A stretch of DNA of 64,000 nucleotides from Pseudomonas sp. TNT3. Its GTDB lineage: Bacteria > Pseudomonadota > Gammaproteobacteria > Pseudomonadales > Pseudomonadaceae. The DNA is taken from positions 22,536 through 86,535 of the forward strand of contig NZ_WFGV02000024.1 in NCBI RefSeq assembly GCF_010095445.2, in the 5' to 3' direction. Below are positions 44,303-53,067 of the stretch, piece by piece (the stretch's first letter is position 1; each line of letters begins with the position of its first letter). Made by a program: the position numbers and the translations under genes. The notes under the pieces were generated by a model, which was given only the letters and a program-made list of their open reading frames with translations, was not told the DNA's origin and did no database searches.

Positions 44303-45838
44303 ATGCGCTCTCTTACCCTCCATCTGAAAATGTTGATCGCCATCCTGGTGGTGCTGGGCATTTCAGTTACGGCCTATCAGATTTTCGTGCTCGGCATTCC
44401 CGTGACCGAAGACGCCACCGACGACTTGTGGAACATCGACGCCAAGGTCGAGTTCGTCGCCAGTGCCAAAGACCCGGTCAAGATCCAGATGTTCGTGCCG
44501 CCGCTGAGCCGCGATTACGTCAGCCTCAACGAGAGCTTTATCTCCAATAACTACGGCGTGGCCGTGAACCGTGTCGACGGTAACCGCAAGGTCACCTGGT
44601 CGGCACGCCGGGCCAAGGGCAACCAGACGCTGTATTACCGCCTGGTGCTGACCAAGCGTTACACCGGTGAGAAAGCCAAGATCAAAGGCCCGACGTTCCG
44701 CGACAGCATCGTGGTGGAAGGTCCGGAAAAAATCGCCGCCGAGGCCCTGCTCGCGCCGATTCGCCAGCACTCGGCCGACGTCGAAACCTTCATCGGCGAA
44801 GCGATCAAGCGGGTCAACAACGTTAATGACGACAACGTGAAACTGCTGCTGGGCGGCGATCCGTCCACCGTGCACAAGGCGCGCATCGTCGAATTGCTGC
44901 TGTCCATCGCCCATGTGCCGATAGAAAAAGTCCATACCATTCGCTTGGTGGCTGACCAACCGCAAACCCCTGAGCTGTGGCTGCGCAGCTTCAACGGCAC
45001 CGATTGGCTTTACTTCAACCCGGAAACCGGCGAACAGGGCCTGCCGACTGACCGCCTGCTGTGGTGGACCGGTGACGAAAACCTGATCACCGTCGATGGC
45101 GGCAAAAAAGCCAACGTGACGTTCAGCCTGAACAACAGTGAAATGAACGCCATTCGCCTGGCCAAGCTGACGGACGAAAACACCGACGCCAACTTCCTCG
45201 AGTACTCGCTGTACGGCCTGCCGCTGCAGACCCAGCAAACGTTCATGATCATGGTGATGATCCCGATCGGTGTGCTGGTGATCCTGATCCTGCGCAACCT
45301 GATCGGCCTGCAGACCCTGGGGACCTTTACCCCGGTGCTGATTGCCCTCGCCTTCCGGGAGACGCAGCTCGGCTTCGGGATCGTGCTGTTCACCATCATC
45401 ACGGCGCTGGGGCTGTCGCTGCGTTCCTACCTTGAGCACCTGAAGCTGCAGATGTTGCCGAGGCTGTCCGTGGTCCTGACGTTCGTGGTGGTGCTGATCG
45501 CGGCGATCAGTCTGTTCAGCCACAAGCTCGGACTCGAACGCGGGCTGTCGGTGGCGTTGTTCCCGATGGTGATCCTGACCATGACCATTGAGCGCCTGTC
45601 GATCACCTGGGAAGAACGTGGCGGCGGTCATGCCATGAAAGTGGCGATCGGCACGCTGTTCGCCGCTTCCCTGGCGCACCTGATCATGAGCGTGCCGGAA
45701 CTGGTGTACTTCGTGTTCACCTTCCCGGCGATCCTGCTGATCCTGGTGGGCTTCATGCTGGCGATGGGTCGCTATCGCGGCTACCGCCTGACTGAACTGG
45801 TGCGTTTCAAGGCGTTCCTGAAGAAGGCTGACGCCTGA
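44303..45838 (+). CDS. Inactive transglutaminase domain protein with 7TM C-terminus
   Basis: A 511-residue membrane protein: an N-terminal helix (LKMLIAILVVLGISVTAYQI), a periplasmic region of about 275 residues with a transglutaminase-like fold that lacks the Cys-His-Asp triad (no cysteine in the protein that I can see), and seven C-terminal helices starting at FMIMVMIPIGVLVILILRNL. It belongs to the family named inactive transglutaminase/7TM. It shares one base with the next gene (TGATG). Presumably it anchors or presents a substrate for the flanking protease and ligase. Confidence 0.85.
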   Translation: MRSLTLHLKMLIAILVVLGISVTAYQIFVLGIPVTEDATDDLWNIDAKVEFVASAKDPVKIQMFVPPLSRDYVSLNESFISNNYGVAVNRVDGNRKVTWSARRAKGNQTLYYRLVLTKRYTGEKAKIKGPTFRDSIVVEGPEKIAAEALLAPIRQHSADVETFIGEAIKRVNNVNDDNVKLLLGGDPSTVHKARIVELLLSIAHVPIEKVHTIRLVADQPQTPELWLRSFNGTDWLYFNPETGEQGLPTDRLLWWTGDENLITVDGGKKANVTFSLNNSEMNAIRLAKLTDENTDANFLEYSLYGLPLQTQQTFMIMVMIPIGVLVILILRNLIGLQTLGTFTPVLIALAFRETQLGFGIVLFTIITALGLSLRSYLEHLKLQMLPRLSVVLTFVVVLIAAISLFSHKLGLERGLSVALFPMVILTMTIERLSITWEERGGGHAMKVAIGTLFAASLAHLIMSVPELVYFVFTFPAILLILVGFMLAMGRYRGYRLTELVRFKAFLKKADA

Positions 45839-46824
45839 TGTTCGGTTTCTGGAAGACCTGGAAAGCCCTGGAAGCCCGGGGCATCATGGGGATCAATCGG
45901 CGCAACGCGGACTATGTGCTCAAGTACAACAAGCGCAGCCTGTACCCGATTGTCGATGACAAGATCATCACCAAGGAACGCGCCACCGCTGCCGGCATTC
46001 ATGTGCCGGAACTGTATGGCGTGATTTCCACCGAGAAAGAAATCGACAAGCTCGACGAGATCATCGGCGGACGCAGCGACTTCGTGATCAAACCGGCCCA
46101 AGGCGCAGGCGGAGACGGCATCATTGTGATTGCCGACCGCTTCGAGGGCCGCTATCGCACGGTGTCCGGCAAGATCATCAGTCATGAGGAAATCGAGCAC
46201 CATGTCTCCAGCATCCTCACCGGCCTGTACTCCTTGGGTGGCCACCGTGACCGTGCGCTGATCGAATACCGGGTGATCCCGGACCAGATCTTCAAGAGCA
46301 TCAGCTACGAAGGCGTGCCGGATATCCGCATCATCGTGCTGATGGGCTATCCGGTCATGGCCATGCTGCGCCTGCCAACGCGCCAGTCCGGCGGCAAGGC
46401 CAACCTGCACCAGGGCGCCATCGGCGTGGGTGTCGACCTCGCCACCGGCCTGACCTTGCGCGGTACCTGGCTGAACAACATCATCACCAAACACCCCGAC
46501 ACCACCAACGCGGTGGACGGCGTGCAACTGCCCTACTGGGACGGTTTCATGAAGCTCGCGGCCGGTTGCTATGAGCTGTGCGGGCTGGGTTACATCGGTG
46601 TGGACATGGTGCTCGACCAGGAAAAGGGCCCGCTGATTCTTGAGCTGAATGCCCGGCCTGGGTTGAACATTCAGATTGCCAACGATTGCGGCCTGACGCT
46701 GCGCACCCATGCGGTCGAGGCGCGGCTGGAGGACCTGAAGGCCCGCGGCGTGACTGAAACCGTCGAAGAGCGGGTTGCGTTCGTTCAGGAGATGTTTGGG
46801 CATATTCCTGGCGTTGAGGGCTGA
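45838..46824 (+). CDS. RimK-like ATP-grasp alpha-L-glutamate ligase family protein
   Basis: A 328-residue ATP-grasp protein with the nucleotide-binding loop FVIKPAQGAGGDGIIVIADR at about residue 81 and the metal-binding end LILELNARPGLNIQIANDCG at about residue 261. It has no signal peptide. Family members ligate amino acids, often glutamate. Overlap with the 7TM gene points to a functional unit. Confidence 0.87.
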   Translation: MFGFWKTWKALEARGIMGINRRNADYVLKYNKRSLYPIVDDKIITKERATAAGIHVPELYGVISTEKEIDKLDEIIGGRSDFVIKPAQGAGGDGIIVIADRFEGRYRTVSGKIISHEEIEHHVSSILTGLYSLGGHRDRALIEYRVIPDQIFKSISYEGVPDIRIIVLMGYPVMAMLRLPTRQSGGKANLHQGAIGVGVDLATGLTLRGTWLNNIITKHPDTTNAVDGVQLPYWDGFMKLAAGCYELCGLGYIGVDMVLDQEKGPLILELNARPGLNIQIANDCGLTLRTHAVEARLEDLKARGVTETVEERVAFVQEMFGHIPGVEG

Positions 46825-46835
46825 TCCGAAAGCTG

Positions 46836-46930
46836 TGTGGCGAGGGGATTTATCCCCGTTGGCCAGCGTAGCAGGCCCATTTTTTTTGGGGCCGCTTCGC
46901 AGCCCAACGGGGATAAATCCCCTCGCCACA
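46836..46930. repeat. 27-bp inverted repeat after the ligase gene
   Basis: Left arm 46836-46862 and right arm 46904-46930 are complementary over 27 bases (core GGGGATTTATCCCC and GGGGATAAATCCCC). The loop holds GGCCCATTTTTTTTGGGGCC, a small hairpin. It is a common intergenic repeat in fluorescens-group genomes and could terminate the operon. Confidence 0.9.
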
Positions 46931-47039
46931 GGTGTCGTTAGCCGCTCCTGAGGTGTCTTTTCCCGACATCCCCTCTAGGAGCAATTCCTCGAGGGGACTA
47001 CAATCGCCACCCCGCCTCGCTGGCTGATCTGCCCCTCCC

Positions 47040-48377
47040 ATGTTGACCTGTTCCGTACACCCGCTGCCCTATTGCGCCAACCCCGCCGAGTACTTCGCGG
47101 TGATTCGTCACGCCCCCGGTGCCGTGCTGCTCGACAGTGGCCGGCCCATCGCTGATCGCGGTCGCTATGACCTGCTCAGCGCCTGGCCGCTGGAAGAATT
47201 GGCGGTGCGGCCTGACGAAAGCGGCAGCGATTTCCTGCAACGCCTGCGCGACCAGCTGGCACAACTCGGTGAAGCGACTGTCCCTCTGGACCTGCCCTTC
47301 GCCGGGGGCCTGATCGGTTACCTCAGTTACGACTTCGGCCGGCACCTGGAAAACCTTCCAAGCCAGGCGCAGGACGACCTGAACCTGCCCGACGCGCGTT
47401 TTGGTATGTACGCATGGGCGCTGATCAGTGACCACGATTGCGCGACCAGTCAGCTGGTGTTTCACCCGAAACTGGACGAGACCGAGCGCCAACGGCTGAT
47501 CACACTGTTCAGCCAGCCTGCGGCTCATGCCGTCGAGCCATTCAAGCTAAACGGCCCGATGAGCGCCGACCTGAGTGCTGATGAATATCGCCAGGCGCTG
47601 GCGCGCATCCAGCACTACATCCAGGCCGGTGACTGCTACCAGGTCAACTTCGCCCAGCGGTTCCGTGCACAGTGCTCAGGTGATCCATGGGCGGCGTACT
47701 GCGCGTTACGCGCGGCCTGTCCGACGCCTTTTTCCGGGTTCCAGAGCCTGCCCGACGGCGGTGCGGTCCTCAGTCTGTCCCCAGAACGCTTCGTTAAAGT
47801 CAGTGAACGCCAGGTTGAAACCCGCCCGATCAAAGGCACCCGACCACGGGGCCTGACTGCCGCTGAAGACGCGGCGAATGCCGCCGAGCTACTGGCCAGC
47901 CCCAAGGACCGGGCAGAGAACCTGATGATCGTCGACCTGCTACGCAACGACCTCGGACGGACCTGTCGCATCGGTTCGGTGCGGGTGCCGGAGTTGTTCA
48001 GCCTGGAAAGCTACCCGAACGTGCACCACCTGGTGAGCAGCGTCACCGGTGATCTGGCGGACGATCGGGATGCGCTGGACTTGATTGCCGGCAGCTTTCC
48101 CGGCGGCTCGATCACCGGCGCGCCGAAAATTCGCGCGATGCAGATCATCGACGAGCTGGAGCCCACCCGGCGCGGGTTGTACTGCGGTTCTTTGTTGTAC
48201 CTGGACGTGCGTGGCGAGATGGACAGCTCCATCGCGATTCGCAGTTTGTTGGTCAAGGATGGACAGGTATGTTGCTGGGGCGGTGGCGGGATCGTCGCGG
48301 ATTCGCAGTGGGAAGCGGAGTATCAGGAGTCGATTACCAAGGTGAAGGTACTGCTCGACACCCTGCAAAACCTCTAG
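47040..48377 (+). CDS. pabB: Aminodeoxychorismate synthase component I
   Basis: A 445-residue chorismate-binding enzyme. The motif PIKGTRPRG (Lys in place of the Ala of TrpE) marks PabB; NLMIVDLLRNDLGRTCRIGS and AGSFPGGSITGAPKIRAMQI carry the active site. It supplies 4-amino-4-deoxychorismate for folate together with PabA and PabC. It starts at ATG 47040. Confidence 0.95.
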   Translation: MLTCSVHPLPYCANPAEYFAVIRHAPGAVLLDSGRPIADRGRYDLLSAWPLEELAVRPDESGSDFLQRLRDQLAQLGEATVPLDLPFAGGLIGYLSYDFGRHLENLPSQAQDDLNLPDARFGMYAWALISDHDCATSQLVFHPKLDETERQRLITLFSQPAAHAVEPFKLNGPMSADLSADEYRQALARIQHYIQAGDCYQVNFAQRFRAQCSGDPWAAYCALRAACPTPFSGFQSLPDGGAVLSLSPERFVKVSERQVETRPIKGTRPRGLTAAEDAANAAELLASPKDRAENLMIVDLLRNDLGRTCRIGSVRVPELFSLESYPNVHHLVSSVTGDLADDRDALDLIAGSFPGGSITGAPKIRAMQIIDELEPTRRGLYCGSLLYLDVRGEMDSSIAIRSLLVKDGQVCCWGGGGIVADSQWEAEYQESITKVKVLLDTLQNL

Positions 48378-48383
48378 CTTTCC

Positions 48384-48416
48384 TGATCACTCCCACGCTC
48401 CACGTGGGAACGATCA
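48384..48416. terminator. Hairpin between pabB and thrH, REP-related
   Basis: TGATC and GATCA flank CCCACG and CGTGGG, making a compound stem around CTCCA. The CCCACGCTCCACGTGGGAAC core is a known type of Pseudomonas intergenic repeat. It separates convergent genes. Confidence 0.7.
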
Positions 48417-48426
48417 GCGGCCGTAA

Positions 48427-49044
48427 TTACAGGCTGAGCGCCCGGTTGGAAGCCTTGATGAATTCCTGCTTCAGCTCATCAAAGGTATGCACCGCCGGGA
48501 ACTGCGGAAACTCGCGAATCACATTATCCGGCGCATGGAACAGTATCCCCGCATCCGCTTCACCCAACATGGTGGTGTCGTTGTACGAATCCCCCGCCGC
48601 GATCACGCGATAGTAGAGACTCTTGAAGGCCAGGACCGACTGGCGCTTGGGGTCTCGCTGACGCAACTGGTAGCTCGTCACCCGACCGGTATCGTCGGTA
48701 ATCAAACGATGACAGAGCAAGGTCGGGAAGCCCAATTGACGCATCAGCGGCTGGGAGAACTCGTAAAACGTATCCGACAGAATCACCACCTGAAAGCGTT
48801 CACGCAGCCAGTTGACGAACTCGACGGCGCCGTCCAGCGGCTTGAGCGTGGCGATCACTTCCTGGATATCGGAAAGCTTGAGGCCGTGCTCGTCGAGAAT
48901 CCGCAAGCGCTGCTTCATCAGCACGTCGTAGTCGGGAATGTCCCGGGTAGTGGCCTTGAGGGATTCAATCCCGGTTTTTTCGGCGAAGGCGATCCAGATT
49001 TCCGGGACCAATACACCTTCAAGATCCAGACAGGCAATTTCCAC
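48427..49044 (-). CDS. thrH: Phosphoserine phosphatase / homoserine phosphotransferase ThrH
   Basis: A 205-residue HAD protein with DLEGVLVPEIW (nucleophile motif), VVILSDTFYEFSQPLMRQLG and AAGDSYNDTTMLGEADAGIL. ThrH dephosphorylates phosphoserine and can move the phosphate to homoserine. The start is GTG at 49044, giving MEIACLDLEG, with GGGAG 6 nt upstream. Confidence 0.95.
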   Translation of the reverse strand: MEIACLDLEGVLVPEIWIAFAEKTGIESLKATTRDIPDYDVLMKQRLRILDEHGLKLSDIQEVIATLKPLDGAVEFVNWLRERFQVVILSDTFYEFSQPLMRQLGFPTLLCHRLITDDTGRVTSYQLRQRDPKRQSVLAFKSLYYRVIAAGDSYNDTTMLGEADAGILFHAPDNVIREFPQFPAVHTFDELKQEFIKASNRALSL

Positions 49045-49217
49045 AAGACACTCCCATTTGTATTGTTTATTGAGTCGAGCGAGTAAAAAGACTGCCGAAC
49101 TCTAGCGACTCGCACGGGCCGGCGCAACGCAGAGGGCGCGCCAGCGACTGCAGGATTTTGTTACCATCTGGCCCATATAGAGCGCCCAGCGCCACCGACC
49201 TGTAGGAAGCCGCCCTG

Positions 49218-49958
49218 ATGAGCCCATCGTTCGATGTCGTGGAACTCGCCACGACCTATGCCAATAAATCTGCACAGGACATCCTGAAACTCGCGTTCGC
49301 CGAGTTTGGCGATGACCTGTGGATATCTTTCAGCGGTGCCGAAGACGTGGTGCTGGTGGACATGGCCTGGAAGCTGAACAAGAACGTCAAAGTGTTCAGC
49401 CTCGACACCGGCCGCTTGCACCCCGAGACCTACCGTTTTATCGATCAGGTGCGCGAGCACTACAAGATCGACATCGAGCTGGTCTCGCCGGACTACACGA
49501 AACTTGAACCGTTCGTGAAGGAAAAAGGCCTGTTCAGCTTCTACAAGGATGGCCATGGCGAATGCTGCGGCATCCGCAAGATCGAGCCGCTGCGGCGCAA
49601 ACTGTCTGGCGTGACCGCCTGGGCGACCGGCCAGCGTCGCGATCAGAGCCCTGGCACCCGCAGCGCTGTCGCCGTGATGGAAATCGATACCGCGTTCTCC
49701 ACCCCGGAACGCACCCTGTACAAATTCAACCCGCTGGCGCAAATGACCAGCGAGGAGATCTGGGGCTACATCCGCATGCTTGAGCTGCCATACAACAGCC
49801 TGCATGAACGCGGCTTCATCAGCATCGGCTGCGAACCCTGCACCCGCCCGGTCCTGCCGAACCAGCACGAGCGAGAAGGTCGCTGGTGGTGGGAAGAAGC
49901 GACGCAGAAAGAATGCGGATTGCATGCCGGTAACATCATCAGCAAATCGAAAGCGTAA
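49218..49958 (+). CDS. cysH: Assimilatory adenylyl-sulfate reductase CysH
   Basis: A 246-residue reductase with FSGAEDVVLVDMAW, FSLDTGRLHPETY and two cysteine pairs, ECCGIRK (about 115) and IGCEPCTRPV (about 205), that bind a 4Fe-4S cluster. The cluster marks it as the APS-using type found in pseudomonads and plants. It makes sulfite, which needs a sirohaem enzyme for reduction. Confidence 0.95.
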   Translation: MSPSFDVVELATTYANKSAQDILKLAFAEFGDDLWISFSGAEDVVLVDMAWKLNKNVKVFSLDTGRLHPETYRFIDQVREHYKIDIELVSPDYTKLEPFVKEKGLFSFYKDGHGECCGIRKIEPLRRKLSGVTAWATGQRRDQSPGTRSAVAVMEIDTAFSTPERTLYKFNPLAQMTSEEIWGYIRMLELPYNSLHERGFISIGCEPCTRPVLPNQHEREGRWWWEEATQKECGLHAGNIISKSKA

Positions 49959-50007
49959 AAGATCGCATCCCGTAGGAGCTGGCGAAGCCTGCGATCTTTT
50001 GATCTTT

Positions 50008-50060
50008 AAAACGTGTACACACGAATGTCACCATCGGTGCCATTTATGTGTGCACTTTTT
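50008..50060 (+). terminator. Terminator-like hairpin downstream of cysH
   Basis: AAAACGTGTACACA (50008-50021) pairs with TGTGTGCACTTTTT (50047-50060) with one mismatch and one G-U pair. The right arm ends in five T residues, and an inner CACC/GGTG stem lies in the loop. The next gene starts 390 nt further on. Confidence 0.7.
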
Positions 50061-50241
50061 GTTCTAGCGCCCTGAAAAGTTACATCCCTCCTGGCTAACC
50101 TCCTCCACAACCTTTTCTCTTCCCCCGCACCGCAAAAATAAATACCTGTTCAATCGGTCAATTTATTTCTCTTTAATTTCCTGCATTTATCGAAAACAGA
50201 TAACAAAACGAAATTACAACTACGTTTGATAGATCGTTAAC

Positions 50242-50283
50242 TGGCATAGATCTGGCTTGAGTGCATACATGTTTTGTATACAA
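50242..50283 (+). promoter_or_regulatory. Candidate sigma-54 promoter and palindromic operator for the NCS1 gene
   Basis: TGGCATAGATCTGGCT at 50242-50257 has GG and GC separated by 10 nt, the -24/-12 spacing of sigma-54 promoters, with one mismatch in the -12 box. A perfect palindrome TTGTATACAA lies at 50274-50283, near the expected start of transcription. The region 50061-50451 is AT-rich and has no gene. The palindrome resembles GntR-type operators. Confidence 0.5.
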
Positions 50284-50451
50284 CACAAATCAAAACATAC
50301 ACACACTTTAGATCCGCACGCCTGAAGCGCCCTATCCCGTACAGGCTGCAGATGCCCCGTAACCAATGATGCTTATCGCCCGCGACGAAGATTTGTCGAG
50401 CCAACGCTCAAGCACAGTCATCGCGACGCCAAGCTTCAGGAGCCTGCCGGA

Positions 50452-51993
50452 ATGCGTACTAGCCTCTTAAACAAGAACATCGCGCTGGATCTACCCTCCT
50501 CTCACCCCACTACCGTTCCCCACGATCAGACGTTTCAGGACCCGGTCGTGCTAAGCCCGCGCTTGCACAACAAGGACCTCGCCCCGACCAAGGCCGAAGG
50601 TCGACGCTGGGGTCGCTACAGTATTTTCGCCCTGTGGACCAATGACGTGCACAACATTGCCAACTATTCCTTCGCCATCGGGCTGTATGCATTGGGGCTG
50701 GGCGGCTGGCAGATTTTGTTGTCCCTGGGTATCGGCGCGGCGCTTGTGTACAGCTTCATGAACCTCTCCGGCTACATGGGCCAGAAAACCGGTGTGCCGT
50801 TTCCGGTGATCAGCCGCATCAGTTTCGGCATTCACGGGGCGCAGATTCCTGCATTGATCCGCGCCGTTATCGCCATCGCCTGGTTCGGAATTCAGACGTA
50901 CCTGGCGTCGGTGGTCTTGCGTGTGTTGCTGACCGCCGTACACCCTGGCTTCGCCGACTACGATCACAACCTGTTCCTCGGCCTCTCGAGTCTGGGCTGG
51001 GTGTGCTTCGTCGCGATCTGGTTGGTGCAACTGGGCATTCTGGCTTACGGCATGGAGATGGTTCGACGCTACGAGGCGTTCGCCGGGCCAGTGATTCTGC
51101 TGACGGTCGCAGCGCTGGCGGCGTGGATGTACACCCAGGCCGACGCGACCATTGCCTGGTCCATCCGCGAGCCTCTGACCGGCAGCGAGATGTGGCGCAA
51201 CATCTTCGCCGGCGGTGCACTGTGGCTGGCCATCTACGGCACGCTGATCCTCAACTTCTGCGACTTCGCCCGCTCCTCGCCCTGCCGCAAGACCATCAAG
51301 GTAGGAAACTTCTGGGGATTGCCGGTGAATATTCTGGTGTTCGCGGCCATCACCGTCCTGCTCTGCGGCGCGCAATTCCAAATCAATGGCCGGATCATCG
51401 AAAGCCCGACCGAGATCATCGCCTCAATTCCCAACACCTTCTTCCTGGTGCTCGGCTGCCTGGCGTTCCTGATCGTGACCGTGGCGGTCAACATCATGGC
51501 CAACTTCGTGGCCCCGGCGTTCGTGCTGAGCAACCTGGCACCTAAATACCTGACCTTTCGCCGTGCCGGATTGATCAGCGCGACCATCGCCGTGCTGATC
51601 CTGCCGTGGAACCTCTATAACAGCCCGCTGGTGATCGTGTACTTCCTCTCTGGCCTGGGCGCCCTACTCGGCCCGCTGTACGGGGTGATCATGGTCGACT
51701 ACTGGCTTGTACGAAAAGGTCAGGTCAACGTGCCGCAGTTGTACAGCGAAGACCCCAACGGCGCTTATTACTACAGCCGCGGCGTCAATTTACGCGCGGT
51801 CGCGGCGTTTATTCCTGCGGCACTGATCGCCATCGTGCTGGCGCTGGTGCCGGGATTCCACAGCGTGTCGCCCTTCTCCTGGCTGATCGGTGCCGGGATC
51901 GCCGGAATGCTCTACCTGATCATCGCCAAACGTCAGCCTCATTACGCCGACGTCAGTGGTGAATCCATCGCAGTCGACAACGCCAGCCACTAA
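50452..51993 (+). CDS. NCS1-family nucleobase/hydantoin/allantoin permease
   Basis: A 513-residue NCS1 transporter with 12 membrane helices. Helix 1 is preceded by IFALWTNDVHNIANYSFAIG, the NCS1 signature with the conserved Trp and Asn, and SGYMGQKTGVPFPVISRISF follows. The neighbouring racemase-like gene suggests a hydantoin or allantoin-type substrate. ATG at 50452 has AGGAG 9 nt upstream. The substrate cannot be fixed from sequence. Confidence 0.88.
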   Translation: MRTSLLNKNIALDLPSSHPTTVPHDQTFQDPVVLSPRLHNKDLAPTKAEGRRWGRYSIFALWTNDVHNIANYSFAIGLYALGLGGWQILLSLGIGAALVYSFMNLSGYMGQKTGVPFPVISRISFGIHGAQIPALIRAVIAIAWFGIQTYLASVVLRVLLTAVHPGFADYDHNLFLGLSSLGWVCFVAIWLVQLGILAYGMEMVRRYEAFAGPVILLTVAALAAWMYTQADATIAWSIREPLTGSEMWRNIFAGGALWLAIYGTLILNFCDFARSSPCRKTIKVGNFWGLPVNILVFAAITVLLCGAQFQINGRIIESPTEIIASIPNTFFLVLGCLAFLIVTVAVNIMANFVAPAFVLSNLAPKYLTFRRAGLISATIAVLILPWNLYNSPLVIVYFLSGLGALLGPLYGVIMVDYWLVRKGQVNVPQLYSEDPNGAYYYSRGVNLRAVAAFIPAALIAIVLALVPGFHSVSPFSWLIGAGIAGMLYLIIAKRQPHYADVSGESIAVDNASH

Positions 51994-52050
51994 ATCCCCG
52001 GCGGCCCGACAGCCTCGGGCCGCAGAACTGCCCCGCTTTAAGGACTTCTC

Positions 52051-52779
52051 ATGCGAATTCTCGTGGTCAACGTCAACACTACCGAATCCATCACCCAGGC
52101 CATTGCGCGCTCGGCGCAGTCCGTGGCCGCGCCGGGTACTGAAATCATTGGCCTGACCCCGTTTTTCGGTGCCGACTCGGTCGAGGGCAATTTCGAGAGT
52201 TACCTCGCAGCCATCGCGGTCATGGATCGGGTGATGTCCTACGACGAACCCTTCGATGCAGTGATCCAGGCCGGTTACGGCGAGCACGGTCGCGAAGGGT
52301 TGCAGGAATTGCTCAACGTACCGGTGGTGGACATCACCGACGCGGCGGCGAGTACTGCGATGTTCCTCGGCCATGCCTATTCGGTGGTCACCACCCTCGA
52401 CCGCACCGTGCCGCTGATCGAGGATCGGTTGAAACTGTCGGGGCTCTGGGACCGCTGCGCGTCCGTGCGGGCCAGTGGTTTGGCGGTCCTGGAGCTGGAG
52501 CACGAACCGCAACGGGCGCTGGAAGCTATCGTGCATCAGGCCGAATTGGCGGTCACTCATGACAAGGCAGAAGTGATCTGCCTGGGCTGCGGCGGCATGG
52601 CCGGGCTGGATGAGCAGATTCGCCGACGCACCGGCGTGCCCGTGATTGATGGCGTAACGGCGGCGGTGACCATTGCCGAATCTTTGGTGCGATTGGGGTT
52701 GTCGACGTCGAAGGTGCGGACTTATGCCACGCCGCGGCCGAAAACCATCATAGGCTGGCCGGGGCGGTTTGCTCGGTAG
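52051..52779 (+). CDS. Asp/Glu/hydantoin racemase-family protein with a single catalytic Cys
   Basis: A 242-residue protein starting MRILVVNVNTTESITQAIAR. The second catalytic cysteine is present in AEVICLGCGGMAGLDEQIR (about residue 177). At the position of the first cysteine the sequence reads DAVIQAGYGEHGREG, so residue 75 is Gly. Hydantoin and allantoin racemases use two cysteines. One-cysteine members such as arylmalonate decarboxylase carry Gly at this place. So it may not be a racemase. It follows the NCS1 gene after 57 nt. Confidence 0.8.
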   Translation: MRILVVNVNTTESITQAIARSAQSVAAPGTEIIGLTPFFGADSVEGNFESYLAAIAVMDRVMSYDEPFDAVIQAGYGEHGREGLQELLNVPVVDITDAAASTAMFLGHAYSVVTTLDRTVPLIEDRLKLSGLWDRCASVRASGLAVLELEHEPQRALEAIVHQAELAVTHDKAEVICLGCGGMAGLDEQIRRRTGVPVIDGVTAAVTIAESLVRLGLSTSKVRTYATPRPKTIIGWPGRFAR

Positions 52780-52795
52780 ACCGCGTTATCGTTCA

Positions 52796-53042
52796 TCGCT
52801 AGCAGGCTAGCTCCCACACTGGATCTGCGGCGTCCACAAATCCCCTGTGGGAACTACCGCACTGGATCTGCGGCGTCCACAAATCCCCTGTGGGAACTAC
52901 CGCACTGGATCTGCGGCGTCCACAAATCCCCTGTGGGAACTACCGCACTGGATCTGCGGCGTCCACAAATCCCCTGTGGGAGCTACCGCACTGGATCTGC
53001 GGCGTTCACAAATCCCCTGTGGGAGCTAGCCTGCTGGCGATG
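52796..53042. repeat. Five 43-bp tandem repeats inside a REP-type element
   Basis: The unit ACTGGATCTGCGGCGTCCAC continued to 43 bases occurs at 52818, 52861, 52904, 52947 and 52990, the first four almost identical; the last has a single change (GTTC for GTCC) and joins the right end. The array is bounded by inverted arms, GCTAGCAGGCTAGCTCCCACA-like at the left and TGTGGGAGCTAGCCTGCTGG at the right. The 43-bp period is not a multiple of three. The open frames across it are not genes. Confidence 0.95.
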
Positions 53043-53067
53043 GCGGCGCCTCGGTCCCAAGAATTGC

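Noticed and set aside
44363..45679. Minus-strand open frame opposite the 7TM gene (438 codons)
   Set aside because: Gln/His/Arg-rich translation of the antisense strand; the plus-strand product has clear membrane helices and family features.
52818..53025. Tandem repeat taken as a CRISPR array
   Set aside because: Units are contiguous with no variable spacers and no cas genes are near.
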